Shown: positions 1 through 8,590 of the stretch, one piece after another
Layout of the letters: every line of letters starts with the position of its first letter
Position numbering within the stretch: the first letter of the stretch is position 1
From: Bacillus sp. MM2020_4
Lineage (GTDB): Bacteria; Bacillota; Bacilli; Bacillales; Cytobacillaceae
NCBI RefSeq assembly: GCF_011250555.1
Contig: NZ_JAANMZ010000016.1
Span: 1 to 64,000, forward strand
DNA: 64,000 nucleotides
Reading direction: 5' to 3'
Made by a program: the position numbers and the translations under genes
Notes under the pieces: model-generated
Told to the model about the DNA's origin: nothing
Database searches by the model: none
The model's input: only the letters and a program-made list of their open reading frames with translations

Positions 1-185
1 AATTAAAAACGTAATTAAAGATTAAAAATTTAGAAAAATCTGTATTTAGAAGGGAGGAGATAGAGTAATTTGTTTATCCTTTTAGCCGCAACCTAGTTTT
101 TCCTCATCTTATGGCCAATCACTTTTATCTTTTCTTTTTGCCTCATGTTGAAACAATGTTTTTATTATGAGAGGGGGCGCTTCCG

Positions 186-512
186 TTGGAGGCACAAAAA
201 TCCAAAGATTATTCTGAAAGCGATTACAGTTCTATTGCTCAATCATCATCGTTTCAAGCACTACTCTCCGAAAAGAAAAAATTTATTATCCCAATCACTA
301 TTTTCTTTTTTTGCTTTTATTTTGCACTACCTATTTTAACTTCTTATTCAACCGTCCTAAATCATAAGTTTATTGGCAGTATAACATGGGCATGGGTTTT
401 TGCATTCTTACAATTCGTAATGACATGGGGCTTGTGCATGCTTTACTCAAAGAAAGCGGCAAAATTTGATGATTTAGCCAATAATGTTATCCAAAAAGGA
501 GTGAGTAACTAA
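186..512 (+). CDS. DUF485 family small membrane protein
   Basis: A protein of 108 residues with a polar N-terminus of about 35 residues and two hydrophobic segments (about 36-56 and 70-90), the layout of DUF485. Genes of this family sit directly upstream of acetate/solute:cation symporters, as here, and are thought to be accessory subunits; the mechanism is not known. The start is TTG at 186, supported by GAGAGGGGG at 169-177, eight bases upstream; the longer frame from 145 is a shadow. The stop overlaps the next start (TAATG), so the two genes are very probably translationally coupled. Confidence 0.85.
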   Translation: MEAQKSKDYSESDYSSIAQSSSFQALLSEKKKFIIPITIFFFCFYFALPILTSYSTVLNHKFIGSITWAWVFAFLQFVMTWGLCMLYSKKAAKFDDLANNVIQKGVSN

Positions 513-2053
513 TGAACACTCCAGCTTTTATTATGTTTCTTGGGATCGTGTTTGTAACGTTAATCATTACATATTACGCCTCTAAGAAAACGAAAAATGC
601 TAGTGAATTTTATACGGCTGGCGGCGGACTGACAGGCTGGCAAAACGGAATGGCAATCGCCGGCGATTACATGTCTGCAGCTTCATTCCTAGGAATTGCT
701 GGTGCAGTCGCCTTAACTGGTTTTGATGGTTTTTTCTATAGTATTGGTTTCCTTGTTGCATACCTTGTTGTTCTTTATTTAGTGGCCGAGCCACTCCGGA
801 ACTTAGGAAAATATACTTTTGCTGATATGATTGCAGCCCGTTTCGATTCCAAAAAGATCCGCGGGTTTGCAGCGATGAATACGGTAACCATCTCGATCTT
901 CTATATGATTGCACAGCTAGTCGGGGCCGGTGCACTAATTAAATTATTATTAGGCTTATCCTACACTACTTCCGTATTAATCGTTGGCGTCTTAATGACT
1001 GTATACGTTATTTTTGGCGGTATGCATGCTACAAGCTGGGTGCAAATCATTAAAGCAATCCTTTTAATGGGGGGGACATTCATCATTTCGATGATTGTAT
1101 TTGCTAAGTTTAATTGGAGCATAACCGATATGTTTGCCCAAATGAAAACGGCAACACCTTTGAAGGAATCGTTCTTAAATCCAGGTGTTAAATACAAAAT
1201 CGGTCTTGATACGATTTCATTAAACATGGGATTAGTCCTTGGGACAGCGGGATTACCACACATCCTTGTGCGCTTCTTTACTGTAAAGGACGCGAAAACA
1301 GCTCGTTCTTCTGTTGTTTACGCGACATGGATTATCGGAATCTTTTATGTGATGACTATTTTCCTTGGTTTTGGTGCAGCGGCTTTTGTTGGCAATTCCG
1401 AAATTGTTGCGGCTAACCCTGCTGGAAATATGGCAGCTCCACTTCTAGCAAAAGCAATCGGCGGTAATATGCTATTCGCCTTTATCTCTGCTGTAGCTTT
1501 CGCGACCATTCTAGCAGTTGTAGCAGGCCTTGTTCTGACAGCGGCATCTGCCTTTGCCCATGATTTCTATAACGAGATCCTTCGAAAAGGAAAAGCAACG
1601 GAAAAGCAGCAAGTTAGCATGGCGCGCTGGGCCGCAATTGGGGTTTCCGTCATTTCTATTATTCTTGCATTAGGAGCGCAGACACTCAATGTCGCCTTCC
1701 TGGTATCACTTGCCTTTGCAGTTGCTGCAAGCGCTAACTTACCAGTTATCATTTACACCATCTATTGGAAACGATTCAATACGACCGGTGCTGTCTGGGC
1801 AATGGTAGTTGGACTAATCTCTGCAATCGGATTGGTTGTAATTAGCCCCAACGTTTTCAGCCCTGAAGTTGGAAAAGCTATTTTTGTCGGTAACCCAATC
1901 TTCCCTTATACAACACCAGGAATCTTATCTATCCCGCTTGGTTTCTTAGCAGGATACCTGGGAACCATTTTCTCTAGTCAAAAAGCTGATGTGAAAAAGT
2001 TTGAAGAAGTGTTAGTTAAATCAAATACGGGAATTGGTATAAATAATCATTAA
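512..2053 (+). CDS. Cation:acetate/monocarboxylate symporter (SSS family)
   Basis: A 513-residue integral membrane protein with about 13 hydrophobic segments, typical of the sodium:solute symporter family and its ActP/MctC branch. The N-terminus keeps the family signature around residues 30-60 (EFYTAGGG, GDYMSAASFLGI), and LPHILVRFF lies at about 246-254. It should import acetate or a similar short monocarboxylate with Na+ or H+. Start ATG overlaps the DUF485 stop, and that pairing is the usual arrangement for acetate permeases. The substrate is inferred from family and partner only; pyruvate or propionate is possible. Confidence 0.85.
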   Translation: MNTPAFIMFLGIVFVTLIITYYASKKTKNASEFYTAGGGLTGWQNGMAIAGDYMSAASFLGIAGAVALTGFDGFFYSIGFLVAYLVVLYLVAEPLRNLGKYTFADMIAARFDSKKIRGFAAMNTVTISIFYMIAQLVGAGALIKLLLGLSYTTSVLIVGVLMTVYVIFGGMHATSWVQIIKAILLMGGTFIISMIVFAKFNWSITDMFAQMKTATPLKESFLNPGVKYKIGLDTISLNMGLVLGTAGLPHILVRFFTVKDAKTARSSVVYATWIIGIFYVMTIFLGFGAAAFVGNSEIVAANPAGNMAAPLLAKAIGGNMLFAFISAVAFATILAVVAGLVLTAASAFAHDFYNEILRKGKATEKQQVSMARWAAIGVSVISIILALGAQTLNVAFLVSLAFAVAASANLPVIIYTIYWKRFNTTGAVWAMVVGLISAIGLVVISPNVFSPEVGKAIFVGNPIFPYTTPGILSIPLGFLAGYLGTIFSSQKADVKKFEEVLVKSNTGIGINNH

Positions 2054-2058
2054 TCAGC

Positions 2059-2280
2059 AAAATGGGACTTAGGAAAGCGAAAGCGCCCTGGTCAGCGGCG
2101 TATGGCCTGGAGCGCCCCAACTGAGATAAAGGAAACACGGAGAGCGTAGCGATCCGATGTTGACTTATCGTAGGGCGGAGCGCGAAGGACACTAGCCGCT
2201 AGGGCGCTAGAGCTGGACAATTCTCAAAGTCAAAAATTTTATATTATTGTATCTTTTGAAAATAACTTCAGTCCCATTTT
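2059..2280. repeat. Structured intergenic repeat inserted in a terminator-like inverted repeat
   Basis: Between the convergent symporter and helicase genes lies a GC-richer element at about 2081-2218. Its ends are complementary (AGCGCCCT ... AGCGGC at the left; GCCGCT AGGGCGCT at the right), and it resembles dispersed structured repeats of bacilli. It is flanked by an exact 11-bp inverted repeat, AAAATGGGACT at 2059-2069 and AGTCCCATTTT at 2270-2280. That outer pair looks like the arms of a bidirectional terminator now separated by the element. No coding frame is supported. Only one copy occurs in this window, so dispersal elsewhere is inference. Confidence 0.65.
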
Positions 2281-2284
2281 TAAT

Positions 2285-3634
2285 CTATTTTTTTCTACCT
2301 GTAGCAGATCTTGATGTATTTCTACCTGACCTAGAAGTAGAGGTTTGATTGCCAGATTGTCTACCTTGCTGAAAGTTCCCTTTTCGATCATCCCTACGAT
2401 CTGTATTGCTCCGGTTTCGATCATTTCTACCCTGCTTTTCTCTTCCTTGGCTACGTTTTTCATTTTGACCTTGTGGACGAACCCTCCTGTCATCTCTAGA
2501 GGTTTCTTTCTCCTTATTTGGATCCACCAGATTTTGCTTTTGAATCGTAAGCTTAAGGTCTTTTTCAATTACCTCGAGTGCTGACTTATCCTTCGCTGCG
2601 TATAATGTAATCGCTAAGCCAGTCATCCCTGCCCTGCCGGTACGTCCAATGCGATGGATATAACTTTCAGAATCCTCCGGAATGTCATAGTTAAACACAT
2701 GTGTGACCCCTTCAACATCTAGTCCCCTTGCCGCCACATCGGTTGCAACCAGTAACTGGATCTCTGCATCCCTAAAACGCTTCATTACTTGTTCCCTTTT
2801 CGCCTGTGACAGATCACCATGCAATTCATCACTGGGAAATCCGTGGGCTTTCAGGGCATCATAGAGTTTACTCACTCTTCGTTTCGTTCGACAAAAGATG
2901 ACTGCCAAAAAAGGCCGATGGGTCTCGATGAGGTCGATTAGCGTTCCTTGTTTTGCTCTGTCTGTTGTATAAATCGCTATCTGCTTTACATTATCGGCCG
3001 GTCCTTGCGTTTTTTCGATTTGAATATATTCTGGATCACGCATATGCTTTGCAGCTAATTTCCGAATTTCCGGCGGCATCGTGGCCGAGAACAGCATCGT
3101 TTGCCGTGTTACCGGCGTTTCCCGAATAATATCCTCGACTTCGCCTAGAAACCCAATGTGCAGCATTTGATCCGCTTCATCTAAGACAAGGAAAGAAATT
3201 TCTGATAATCGGACAGTTTCTCTTCTTATATGATCTAACAGCCTTCCTGGTGTCCCGACGACAATTTGCGGGTTTCGCTTTAATTTCTTCAACTGTTTAT
3301 CAACATCTTGCCCGCCGTAAGCAGCTAGGACAGCTACTCCCGGTATATCCACAAGCAATTTTTCAATTTCAGCCGTTATTTGCAGGGCTAATTCTCTTGT
3401 CGGCGTGACAATGAGCGCCTGAATATATGCTGCTTCCTTATCAATTTTTTCAAGAATCGGCAGGATAAAAGCAAATGTTTTTCCTGTACCGGTTTGCGCT
3501 TGGGCTATAATATCGTTCCCATTCATCACAAATGGAATTGCCTGCTCCTGGATGGGTGTCGGTTTTGCGACACCGTAGCCGCGTAATTGATTAACCACGG
3601 TTTCCGAAATACCTAATGATAAAAAATCTGACAA
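2285..3634 (-). CDS. DEAD-box ATP-dependent RNA helicase
   Basis: A 449-residue DEAD-box helicase that should unwind RNA duplexes in ribosome assembly, mRNA turnover or cold adaptation. Visible motifs in order: Q motif (PTPIQEQ, 25-31), motif I AQTGTGKT (46-53), PTRELA (78-83), TPGR (128-131), DEAD (152-155), SAT (183-185), then in the second domain HGD, ARGLD and HRIGRTGR. The last 70 or so residues are a basic Arg/Asn/Gln-rich tail, a common RNA-binding extension in CshA-like proteins. The start is TTG at 3634 behind TAGGGG. It cannot be assigned to one Csh paralogue from sequence alone. Confidence 0.93.
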   Translation of the reverse strand: MSDFLSLGISETVVNQLRGYGVAKPTPIQEQAIPFVMNGNDIIAQAQTGTGKTFAFILPILEKIDKEAAYIQALIVTPTRELALQITAEIEKLLVDIPGVAVLAAYGGQDVDKQLKKLKRNPQIVVGTPGRLLDHIRRETVRLSEISFLVLDEADQMLHIGFLGEVEDIIRETPVTRQTMLFSATMPPEIRKLAAKHMRDPEYIQIEKTQGPADNVKQIAIYTTDRAKQGTLIDLIETHRPFLAVIFCRTKRRVSKLYDALKAHGFPSDELHGDLSQAKREQVMKRFRDAEIQLLVATDVAARGLDVEGVTHVFNYDIPEDSESYIHRIGRTGRAGMTGLAITLYAAKDKSALEVIEKDLKLTIQKQNLVDPNKEKETSRDDRRVRPQGQNEKRSQGREKQGRNDRNRSNTDRRDDRKGNFQQGRQSGNQTSTSRSGRNTSRSATGRKK

Positions 3635-3804
3635 AAAAACCCCTACTTTCTAAATTACCTATCCACTTATATTGATGGTTTATCGTTTTAAATGCAAATG
3701 TATATTTCACCCATTGGTTGCCTTGTTTGTAAAAAGAGGTTATAATCATTAATACCAAGTTATTCAATCGGAATAGTTAATTAAGAATCTAAAGGAGGGA
3801 TTTT

Positions 3805-4380
3805 ATGATAGAACAAAGTTTTCTTATCATTCATGGATTAGGCGGTAGCGGATCTGATCACTGGCAAACCTGGTTGGCAAAGGAACTAACGAAAAGAAAC
3901 TATCATGTTTGTTACCCCACCTTCTCAAGATTCAATGCACCTAATAAAAAAGTTTGGTTAGAGGAATTGCATGAGGCGATTAAAACCCTTCCAGCAAAAC
4001 ATCAGCTTACGGTGATTACCCATAGTCTCGGCTGTTTTCTATGGCTTCATTATGCAGCAGGTCAACGTAATCGAATTGCTAATCAAGTAATCCTTGTTGC
4101 CCCGCCATCTCCAAATGTGATACTTTCGGAGGCGAAAACTTTTTATCCGGTTCCTTTGAAAAAAAGTAATCTATCAGGAGCTGCTAAGGAGACGCTGTTT
4201 ATCCATTCAACTAATGATCCTTACTGCAGCATGGTGGATACAACAGGCTATTTAAACTTAGGCTTTCCTTCAATTGTATTACCTAATTCCGGGCATATTA
4301 ATATAGATTCCGGTCATGGGAAATGGCCACGGATTTTGGATTTAAGTCTAGGTTCCGATAAGGTTGTTTATTCTATTTAG
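3805..4380 (+). CDS. RBBP9/YdeN family serine hydrolase
   Basis: A compact 191-residue alpha/beta hydrolase of the RBBP9 family. Visible elements: oxyanion region IIHGLGGSGSDHW near the N-terminus, nucleophile elbow ITHSLG with Ser74, acid Asp138 in STNDPY, and His164 in NSGHIN, a complete catalytic triad. The substrate is unknown; relatives are cytosolic esterase-like proteins. The ribosome site AAAGGAGGG lies just upstream of the ATG. It is a single-gene unit facing the OsmC gene across a shared terminator. Confidence 0.85.
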   Translation: MIEQSFLIIHGLGGSGSDHWQTWLAKELTKRNYHVCYPTFSRFNAPNKKVWLEELHEAIKTLPAKHQLTVITHSLGCFLWLHYAAGQRNRIANQVILVAPPSPNVILSEAKTFYPVPLKKSNLSGAAKETLFIHSTNDPYCSMVDTTGYLNLGFPSIVLPNSGHINIDSGHGKWPRILDLSLGSDKVVYSI

Positions 4381-4406
4381 AGGAATGTCCAGTGGAAATT
4401 AAATAA

Positions 4407-4439
4407 AAAAGGAGTGATTATTTAACAATCACTCCTTTT
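4407..4439. terminator. Bidirectional rho-independent terminator
   Basis: AAAAGGAGTGATT and AATCACTCCTTTT form a perfect 13-bp stem around a short AT-rich loop, with A/T runs on both sides. It lies between the convergent hydrolase and OsmC genes and can serve both strands. Confidence 0.9.
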
Positions 4440-4444
4440 CACTA

Positions 4445-4897
4445 TTAAGCCATTACCGCTGCTTTCACCCATTGATTTTCAACAGGTATTCCCGCATCTT
4501 TTAATGTTCTAAAGACAGGGCATCTTAGGTCAACAGATTCTTGCAATTCATTAATTCGTTCTTGCGTCTCAGAGGTTTCAACTACCGCTTTCACTTTGAC
4601 TTCCTGGAAATAAGGTTTTACGGTAAGGTCTCCCATGAGTCCTGCCAAATCTAAGCTGCCTTCAACATTAAAAGAGATTCCTTGAAGATCAAACTTCATT
4701 TCCTGCGCAATTAGTTGCGCCATCACGTTTTCACAAGCAATTAATGAGGATAGAAATGTTGAAAGCGGATCGATCGCCGAGTCCTTACCACCAAATGATA
4801 CCGGTTCATCAATAGCAATGCCGTGCTTGCCGGCAACCGCATCGAGGCGCATTCCGTTTCCTTTGCCCTCTACTTTAAAGTCCATCAATTGTCCCAT
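4445..4897 (-). CDS. OsmC family protein
   Basis: A 150-residue OsmC/Ohr-like protein. Both family cysteines are present: Cys55 in SLIACEN and Cys126 in RCPVFRTL, so thiol-dependent reduction of peroxides or handling of sulfane sulfur is possible. It is the last gene of a run of five sulfur-related genes on this strand and follows the MetE-like gene by 14 bases, so cotranscription is likely. General osmotic or peroxide stress is the default family role; the neighbours point rather to sulfur or thiol chemistry. Confidence 0.85.
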   Translation of the reverse strand: MGQLMDFKVEGKGNGMRLDAVAGKHGIAIDEPVSFGGKDSAIDPLSTFLSSLIACENVMAQLIAQEMKFDLQGISFNVEGSLDLAGLMGDLTVKPYFQEVKVKAVVETSETQERINELQESVDLRCPVFRTLKDAGIPVENQWVKAAVMA

Positions 4898-4911
4898 TAT
4901 CTTTTCTCCTC

Positions 4912-6081
4912 CTATTCGAAAATCATTTCCCTAAGCTTCTTTCCTGCCTCTGCCATAACCTTTAATTTTTCAAAAGCAATCTTGTTACTATTCATCGGCC
5001 GTTGCGCAAATGTACCAAAGCCACAATCCGGGTTTAAAAAGATTTTTTCATCCGGCAGGTACTTTCTTACTTCTTGAACTCGCTCGATGATGGTTTCCAC
5101 ATTTTCAATTGTTTCCGTCCGAGGATTGACAATACCAAATCCCAGCTCTTTCCCGCCGAAATCACAGATAACGTCTAATTCTCCGGCACGCGGGGTCGCA
5201 TATTCAAGAATCAGCTGATCGACATTTACATGGGCGAGATAGGGAATTAACGGATCATATGGTCCACGAAGAAGGACCTGTTCCTGGGTGCTCCAATTGC
5301 CGCGGCAAATATGAACACCCACTCTTGAGCCTCTGCCTAACATACCGGCGGTTACCTGATTCATTAGATCGAGAGCAAACGCAATTTCCTCTTCTGCATC
5401 GGCTTTAGCTGTCAAGGCGCCGCACATAAAGGTCCGGTTGGCATTTTTTTGTGTAAACACAAGCTCTGTCAACACAGGCTCATCGAATTGAATAAAATCA
5501 GCCCCGGCTGCAATTAACGCTTCCACCTCTTCGCGTAACACGTTAATAATATCGACAGATAGATCCTCTTTTGTCGGATATGCATCTTTCGAAAGCCCTT
5601 CTACCCACATCGCTCTTGTTAACAAGTAAGGACCGGGAAGCATGACCTTAATCGCTTTGTCTGTATGTTTTTTCAAAAATAAATAGTCATTTACGGCAAG
5701 CGGTTTTTTGCGGCTGATTTTTCCGGCCGCTGCTGGATTAGACATAGAAAAGGCCGGTACGTCTAATGTGCCAAGTATTTCCTCAAAGCTTGCTTTATCC
5801 TCGACATATTCAAGCAACTCCGACACCGTCAGCATCTGTACATTGTGTAAGTGTTCTGCTACAAATGAGATAAAATTATCACGCCGCTGCTCACCGTCTG
5901 AGACGATATCAATTCCCGCTTCTTCCTGCCATTTCAAGCATTGTAACACTGCCTGATCTGCAATGTTTTGAAACTCTTCTTCACTTATTCTTCCGGCCCG
6001 TTTATCGCGCATCGCCCTTTTTACTTCGTTCGACCTTGGCCAGCTGCCAATAACGGTGGTCGGAAATTTCGGTACATTCAT
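4912..6081 (-). CDS. MetE C-terminal-like zinc methyltransferase
   Basis: A 389-residue protein corresponding to the catalytic C-terminal barrel of cobalamin-independent methionine synthase, without the MetE N-terminal domain. The zinc ligands are visible: His257 and Cys259 (VHICRGN), Glu293 (ILEYATPR) and Cys353 (NPDCGFG). IQFDEP at about 197-202 is also characteristic. Such stand-alone proteins transfer methyl groups between thiols or use donors other than folate, so the donor and acceptor here are open. It sits between an OsmC gene and a TusA-OsmC fusion, which suggests a sulfur substrate other than bulk homocysteine methylation. Confidence 0.85.
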   Translation of the reverse strand: MNVPKFPTTVIGSWPRSNEVKRAMRDKRAGRISEEEFQNIADQAVLQCLKWQEEAGIDIVSDGEQRRDNFISFVAEHLHNVQMLTVSELLEYVEDKASFEEILGTLDVPAFSMSNPAAAGKISRKKPLAVNDYLFLKKHTDKAIKVMLPGPYLLTRAMWVEGLSKDAYPTKEDLSVDIINVLREEVEALIAAGADFIQFDEPVLTELVFTQKNANRTFMCGALTAKADAEEEIAFALDLMNQVTAGMLGRGSRVGVHICRGNWSTQEQVLLRGPYDPLIPYLAHVNVDQLILEYATPRAGELDVICDFGGKELGFGIVNPRTETIENVETIIERVQEVRKYLPDEKIFLNPDCGFGTFAQRPMNSNKIAFEKLKVMAEAGKKLREMIFE

Positions 6082-6099
6082 ATCGTTGATAACCCCCTG

Positions 6100-6813
6100 T
6101 TAAAATACAATCGAAAGCTTAATTTCAATAGCAACTGCTTGTTTAAGGGTTTGATAGATGGGTGAACGGGCAAGCGTATTTTTCCATAAATCCTCGAGCA
6201 GCGGTTCAGATTCCGGTGATGACACATAAAAGGTTCCGGTAATATGACTTAGTTTGGGGCAGCCCTCATCTTCTAGTTCCATATGATAAAGAACATTTTC
6301 CAGTCCACCCTTTAAGCTCAACTCTACATGATCAATCACCATATTACGCTTGGAGGCTTGAGCTTTGTATCCCACTGTCAAACAAGAAGCAAGCGAGCCC
6401 AGTAAATAGTCGATAGCGCTAGGTGCATTCACCTTTGGACTGAAATCTGCCGGCTGTCCTGCACTAAAAGTGTGGTTTCTAGAATGGATCTTTGCGGAGA
6501 GATCATTTTCCCCCCGAACCCGGACACTCCATTGATAGCCCTTCGCTGCCTCCAGATCCTGCGCTAACTCCGTTTGTTCAGCGCCTTTGCGAATAAAGTA
6601 TCTTATTGTATTGTCACCAGGTTCCGAACCCAGAAATCCATGATCCACCATTCGGCACCATGCCGGAAGGTCCTCAGCTACTGTTCTTTCTCTGCTTCGA
6701 ACTTCAAGGATCTGTCCATTTTCCAAGGGGTCCATTGCCTTTTTGATGATCAGCAATAACCCGGACCCGCAATCTAAATCTCCGCCATCACAGACTGCAT
6801 GTGGTGTTTCCAT
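6100..6813 (-). CDS. TusA-like/OsmC-like fusion protein
   Basis: A 237-residue fusion. The N-terminal 80 residues are TusA-like but lack the usual CPxP; they carry Cys15 (DLDCGSG) and Cys53 in EDLPAWCRM, the latter shared with the 77-residue TusA-like protein at 7236. Residues about 90-237 are OsmC-like with Cys144 (SLASCL), but the second OsmC cysteine is replaced by Ser (RSPIYQTL against RCPVFRTL in the OsmC protein at 4445). It may relay persulfide sulfur internally rather than act as a peroxidase. The start is ATG at 6813 behind AGGTGAG; the longer GTG frame begins inside that ribosome site. Confidence 0.8.
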   Translation of the reverse strand: METPHAVCDGGDLDCGSGLLLIIKKAMDPLENGQILEVRSRERTVAEDLPAWCRMVDHGFLGSEPGDNTIRYFIRKGAEQTELAQDLEAAKGYQWSVRVRGENDLSAKIHSRNHTFSAGQPADFSPKVNAPSAIDYLLGSLASCLTVGYKAQASKRNMVIDHVELSLKGGLENVLYHMELEDEGCPKLSHITGTFYVSSPESEPLLEDLWKNTLARSPIYQTLKQAVAIEIKLSIVF

Positions 6814-6828
6814 GCTTCTCACCTATGT

Positions 6829-7191
6829 TTAATAGGTAATTGAAGCTGCACCTTGGCTCAGGAACTCTACTAATTTTGCTCCACCCACAATCGTTGCACC
6901 TTCAATTAAATTTTCTTCTTCTAATCCACGCTTTTTAAAGCATGGGCTGCATACCCAAAGGGTTCCGCCTGCTTCCACAAACTGATCCATTAACTGTTTT
7001 AACGGAGCAAACCCTTCTTCATGAATGTCATCAGCATACCCTTTCGAGGCAAGGTAAGCGCCTTCAACATTTAAAAATACAACGGTTTCCTGTCCTGATG
7101 CGACCGCAGCATTAGCAACCACAAACCCAACGGTTGCTTTATCAGAATCATTTTTTGCGCTTGTTAAACTTACTAAGAATTTTCCAGCCAT
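6829..7191 (-). CDS. DsrE/TusD-like sulfur-carrier protein
   Basis: A 120-residue DsrE-family protein with a CSPC pair (Cys81 and Cys84, in TLWVCSPCFKKRG), matching the conserved cysteine position of DsrE/TusD and YedF C-terminal domains. Such proteins carry persulfide sulfur or selenium. CGGAGGAAT precedes the ATG. It lies between the two TusA-like genes, echoing the TusA-DsrE pairing of YedF-type proteins; the LysR regulator next door belongs to a group often found near selenium/sulfur carriers. The precise partner is unknown. Confidence 0.8.
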   Translation of the reverse strand: MAGKFLVSLTSAKNDSDKATVGFVVANAAVASGQETVVFLNVEGAYLASKGYADDIHEEGFAPLKQLMDQFVEAGGTLWVCSPCFKKRGLEEENLIEGATIVGGAKLVEFLSQGAASITY

Positions 7192-7235
7192 TTTTTATTC
7201 CTCCGTTTTTTTTGTTTTTATGTAAAAGGTTTTGT

Positions 7236-7469
7236 TTAACCTTTTTCAATAAAGTAGTGGCTTGTCTTGCCGAAATCTTTCCGTTCAAGAAGAGTATGTT
7301 TTTGCATTCGGCACCATGCCGGGAGATCCTCTCTTGCACCGGGGTCATAGGAAATGACTTCAATGACTTGACCGCTTTCCATTTTCTTGAAAGATAGAAA
7401 TAGGTTCATAATCAATTCTCCACAGCCAGTCGGTCCGGCATCATATAGTAAATCCGGTTCGTATGCCAT
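7236..7469 (-). CDS. TusA-family sulfurtransferase-like protein
   Basis: A 77-residue single-domain TusA-like protein. Instead of CPxP it has GPTGCGELI (Cys16), and it carries the EDLPAWCRM block with Cys53 and a YFIEKG end, all shared with the N-terminal domain of the fusion at 6100. It is the promoter-proximal gene of the sulfur operon, starting at ATG 7469 behind GGGAGAGGAG and divergent from the LysR gene. A role as persulfide carrier is inferred from fold and neighbours. Confidence 0.8.
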   Translation of the reverse strand: MAYEPDLLYDAGPTGCGELIMNLFLSFKKMESGQVIEVISYDPGAREDLPAWCRMQKHTLLERKDFGKTSHYFIEKG

Positions 7470-7620
7470 TATCTCCTCTCCCTTCTGTACAAAGTCACAA
7501 ACAATTCATACACATAAGTCAATTTCATTATAGAAAAGTGATAAGCTAAGAGAAATACAATTTATCTATTTCACCAATGGCTATTAATCGATTATATAAA
7601 TACATAAGGAGAAGATTCCT

Positions 7621-8505
7621 ATGGATTTGCACCAATTATATGTTTTTACAAAGGTGGTAGAGCATAAAAGCTTTTCTAAAGCGGCGGATGATATTTTTCT
7701 AAGTCAATCCACGGTTAGTTCCCATATACAGGGCTTGGAGAAAACGCTGGGGCTTAGACTATTTGACCGTGTCGGCAGGGAAAGCATTCTTACACAAAAT
7801 GGAGAACGGTTATATGGCTGGTCACGTAAACTTTTACTCCTTAAGGACCAAGCATTGCTCGATATAAAACAGGGGACGATGGAGCTTCGGGGAATGATTC
7901 GAATTGCCGCCAGTTCGGTACCTGGCCAGTTTATGATTCCAAAGATGGTTAAACAATATAGAGAAAAATATCCTGAGGTTATCTTTCATATCAACCAGTC
8001 CTCTTCAAAAAATGTGGCCGAAAAGGTGCTCAATGGTTCTGTAGATTTTGGAATATTAGGTGAGAAATACGAAGATGATAAACTTCATTATATTCCCTTA
8101 TTAAAAGAGAAATTAGTACTTATTACCTCAAATCAAGTGGAATTACCAGATACCGTCAACATCGAGGACATCGTACACTACCCGTTTGTAATGCGAAGTT
8201 CCGACTCAGGAACAAATGCAATTCTAGAAAAATTTTTGAAAAGGAGTAAAATTTCTAAGGAACAATTAAATATTGTTGCATATATAGAGGATGGTCAGAG
8301 CTTGATTCAGTTCGTTATACAGGATTTCGGTTTTTCGATTATTTCTGAAATAGCCGCTAGAGGTTATGCCGGCAAAAACATGCTTAAAATGTATGATATT
8401 AACGGATTCAGCGAGGAAAGGTATTTCTATCTAGTTTATAATAGGAATAAAACACAATCGCTTCTTTCAAAGTTATTTATTGATAGTGCTAGTGATTTAA
8501 TTTAG
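7621..8505 (+). CDS. LysR family transcriptional regulator (sulfur/selenium-type)
   Basis: A 294-residue LysR-type regulator with an N-terminal winged helix (MDLHQLYVFTKVVEHKSFSK at 1-20, recognition helix about 29-38) and a two-lobed effector domain from about residue 90. The N-terminus resembles the selenium-metabolism-associated LysR group of Firmicutes and CysL-like proteins. It is divergent from the sulfur operon across a 151-base AT-rich gap, the classical arrangement of a LysR regulator and its target, so it probably controls that operon. The effector is unknown. Confidence 0.85.
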   Translation: MDLHQLYVFTKVVEHKSFSKAADDIFLSQSTVSSHIQGLEKTLGLRLFDRVGRESILTQNGERLYGWSRKLLLLKDQALLDIKQGTMELRGMIRIAASSVPGQFMIPKMVKQYREKYPEVIFHINQSSSKNVAEKVLNGSVDFGILGEKYEDDKLHYIPLLKEKLVLITSNQVELPDTVNIEDIVHYPFVMRSSDSGTNAILEKFLKRSKISKEQLNIVAYIEDGQSLIQFVIQDFGFSIISEIAARGYAGKNMLKMYDINGFSEERYFYLVYNRNKTQSLLSKLFIDSASDLI

Positions 8506-8537
8506 CTGATGGCAGTACTTTTTACGCCTGCTTTTTT

Positions 8538-8581
8538 ATAAGCGACCGTTTCTGCTTTTTTCCACAGGTTCGGTCGCTTAT
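8538..8581 (+). terminator. Terminator-like hairpin after LysR gene
   Basis: ATAAGCGACCG (8538-8548) pairs with CGGTCGCTTAT (8571-8581), a perfect 11-bp stem with a 22-base loop, placed between convergent genes. The downstream T-run is weak, so termination on either strand is plausible rather than certain. Confidence 0.6.
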
Positions 8582-8590
8582 TATTGAGAT

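Noticed and set aside
145..339. 64-residue frame before and inside the DUF485 gene
   Set aside because: The DUF485 frame has the ribosome site, family fold and coupling to the symporter; this frame has none.
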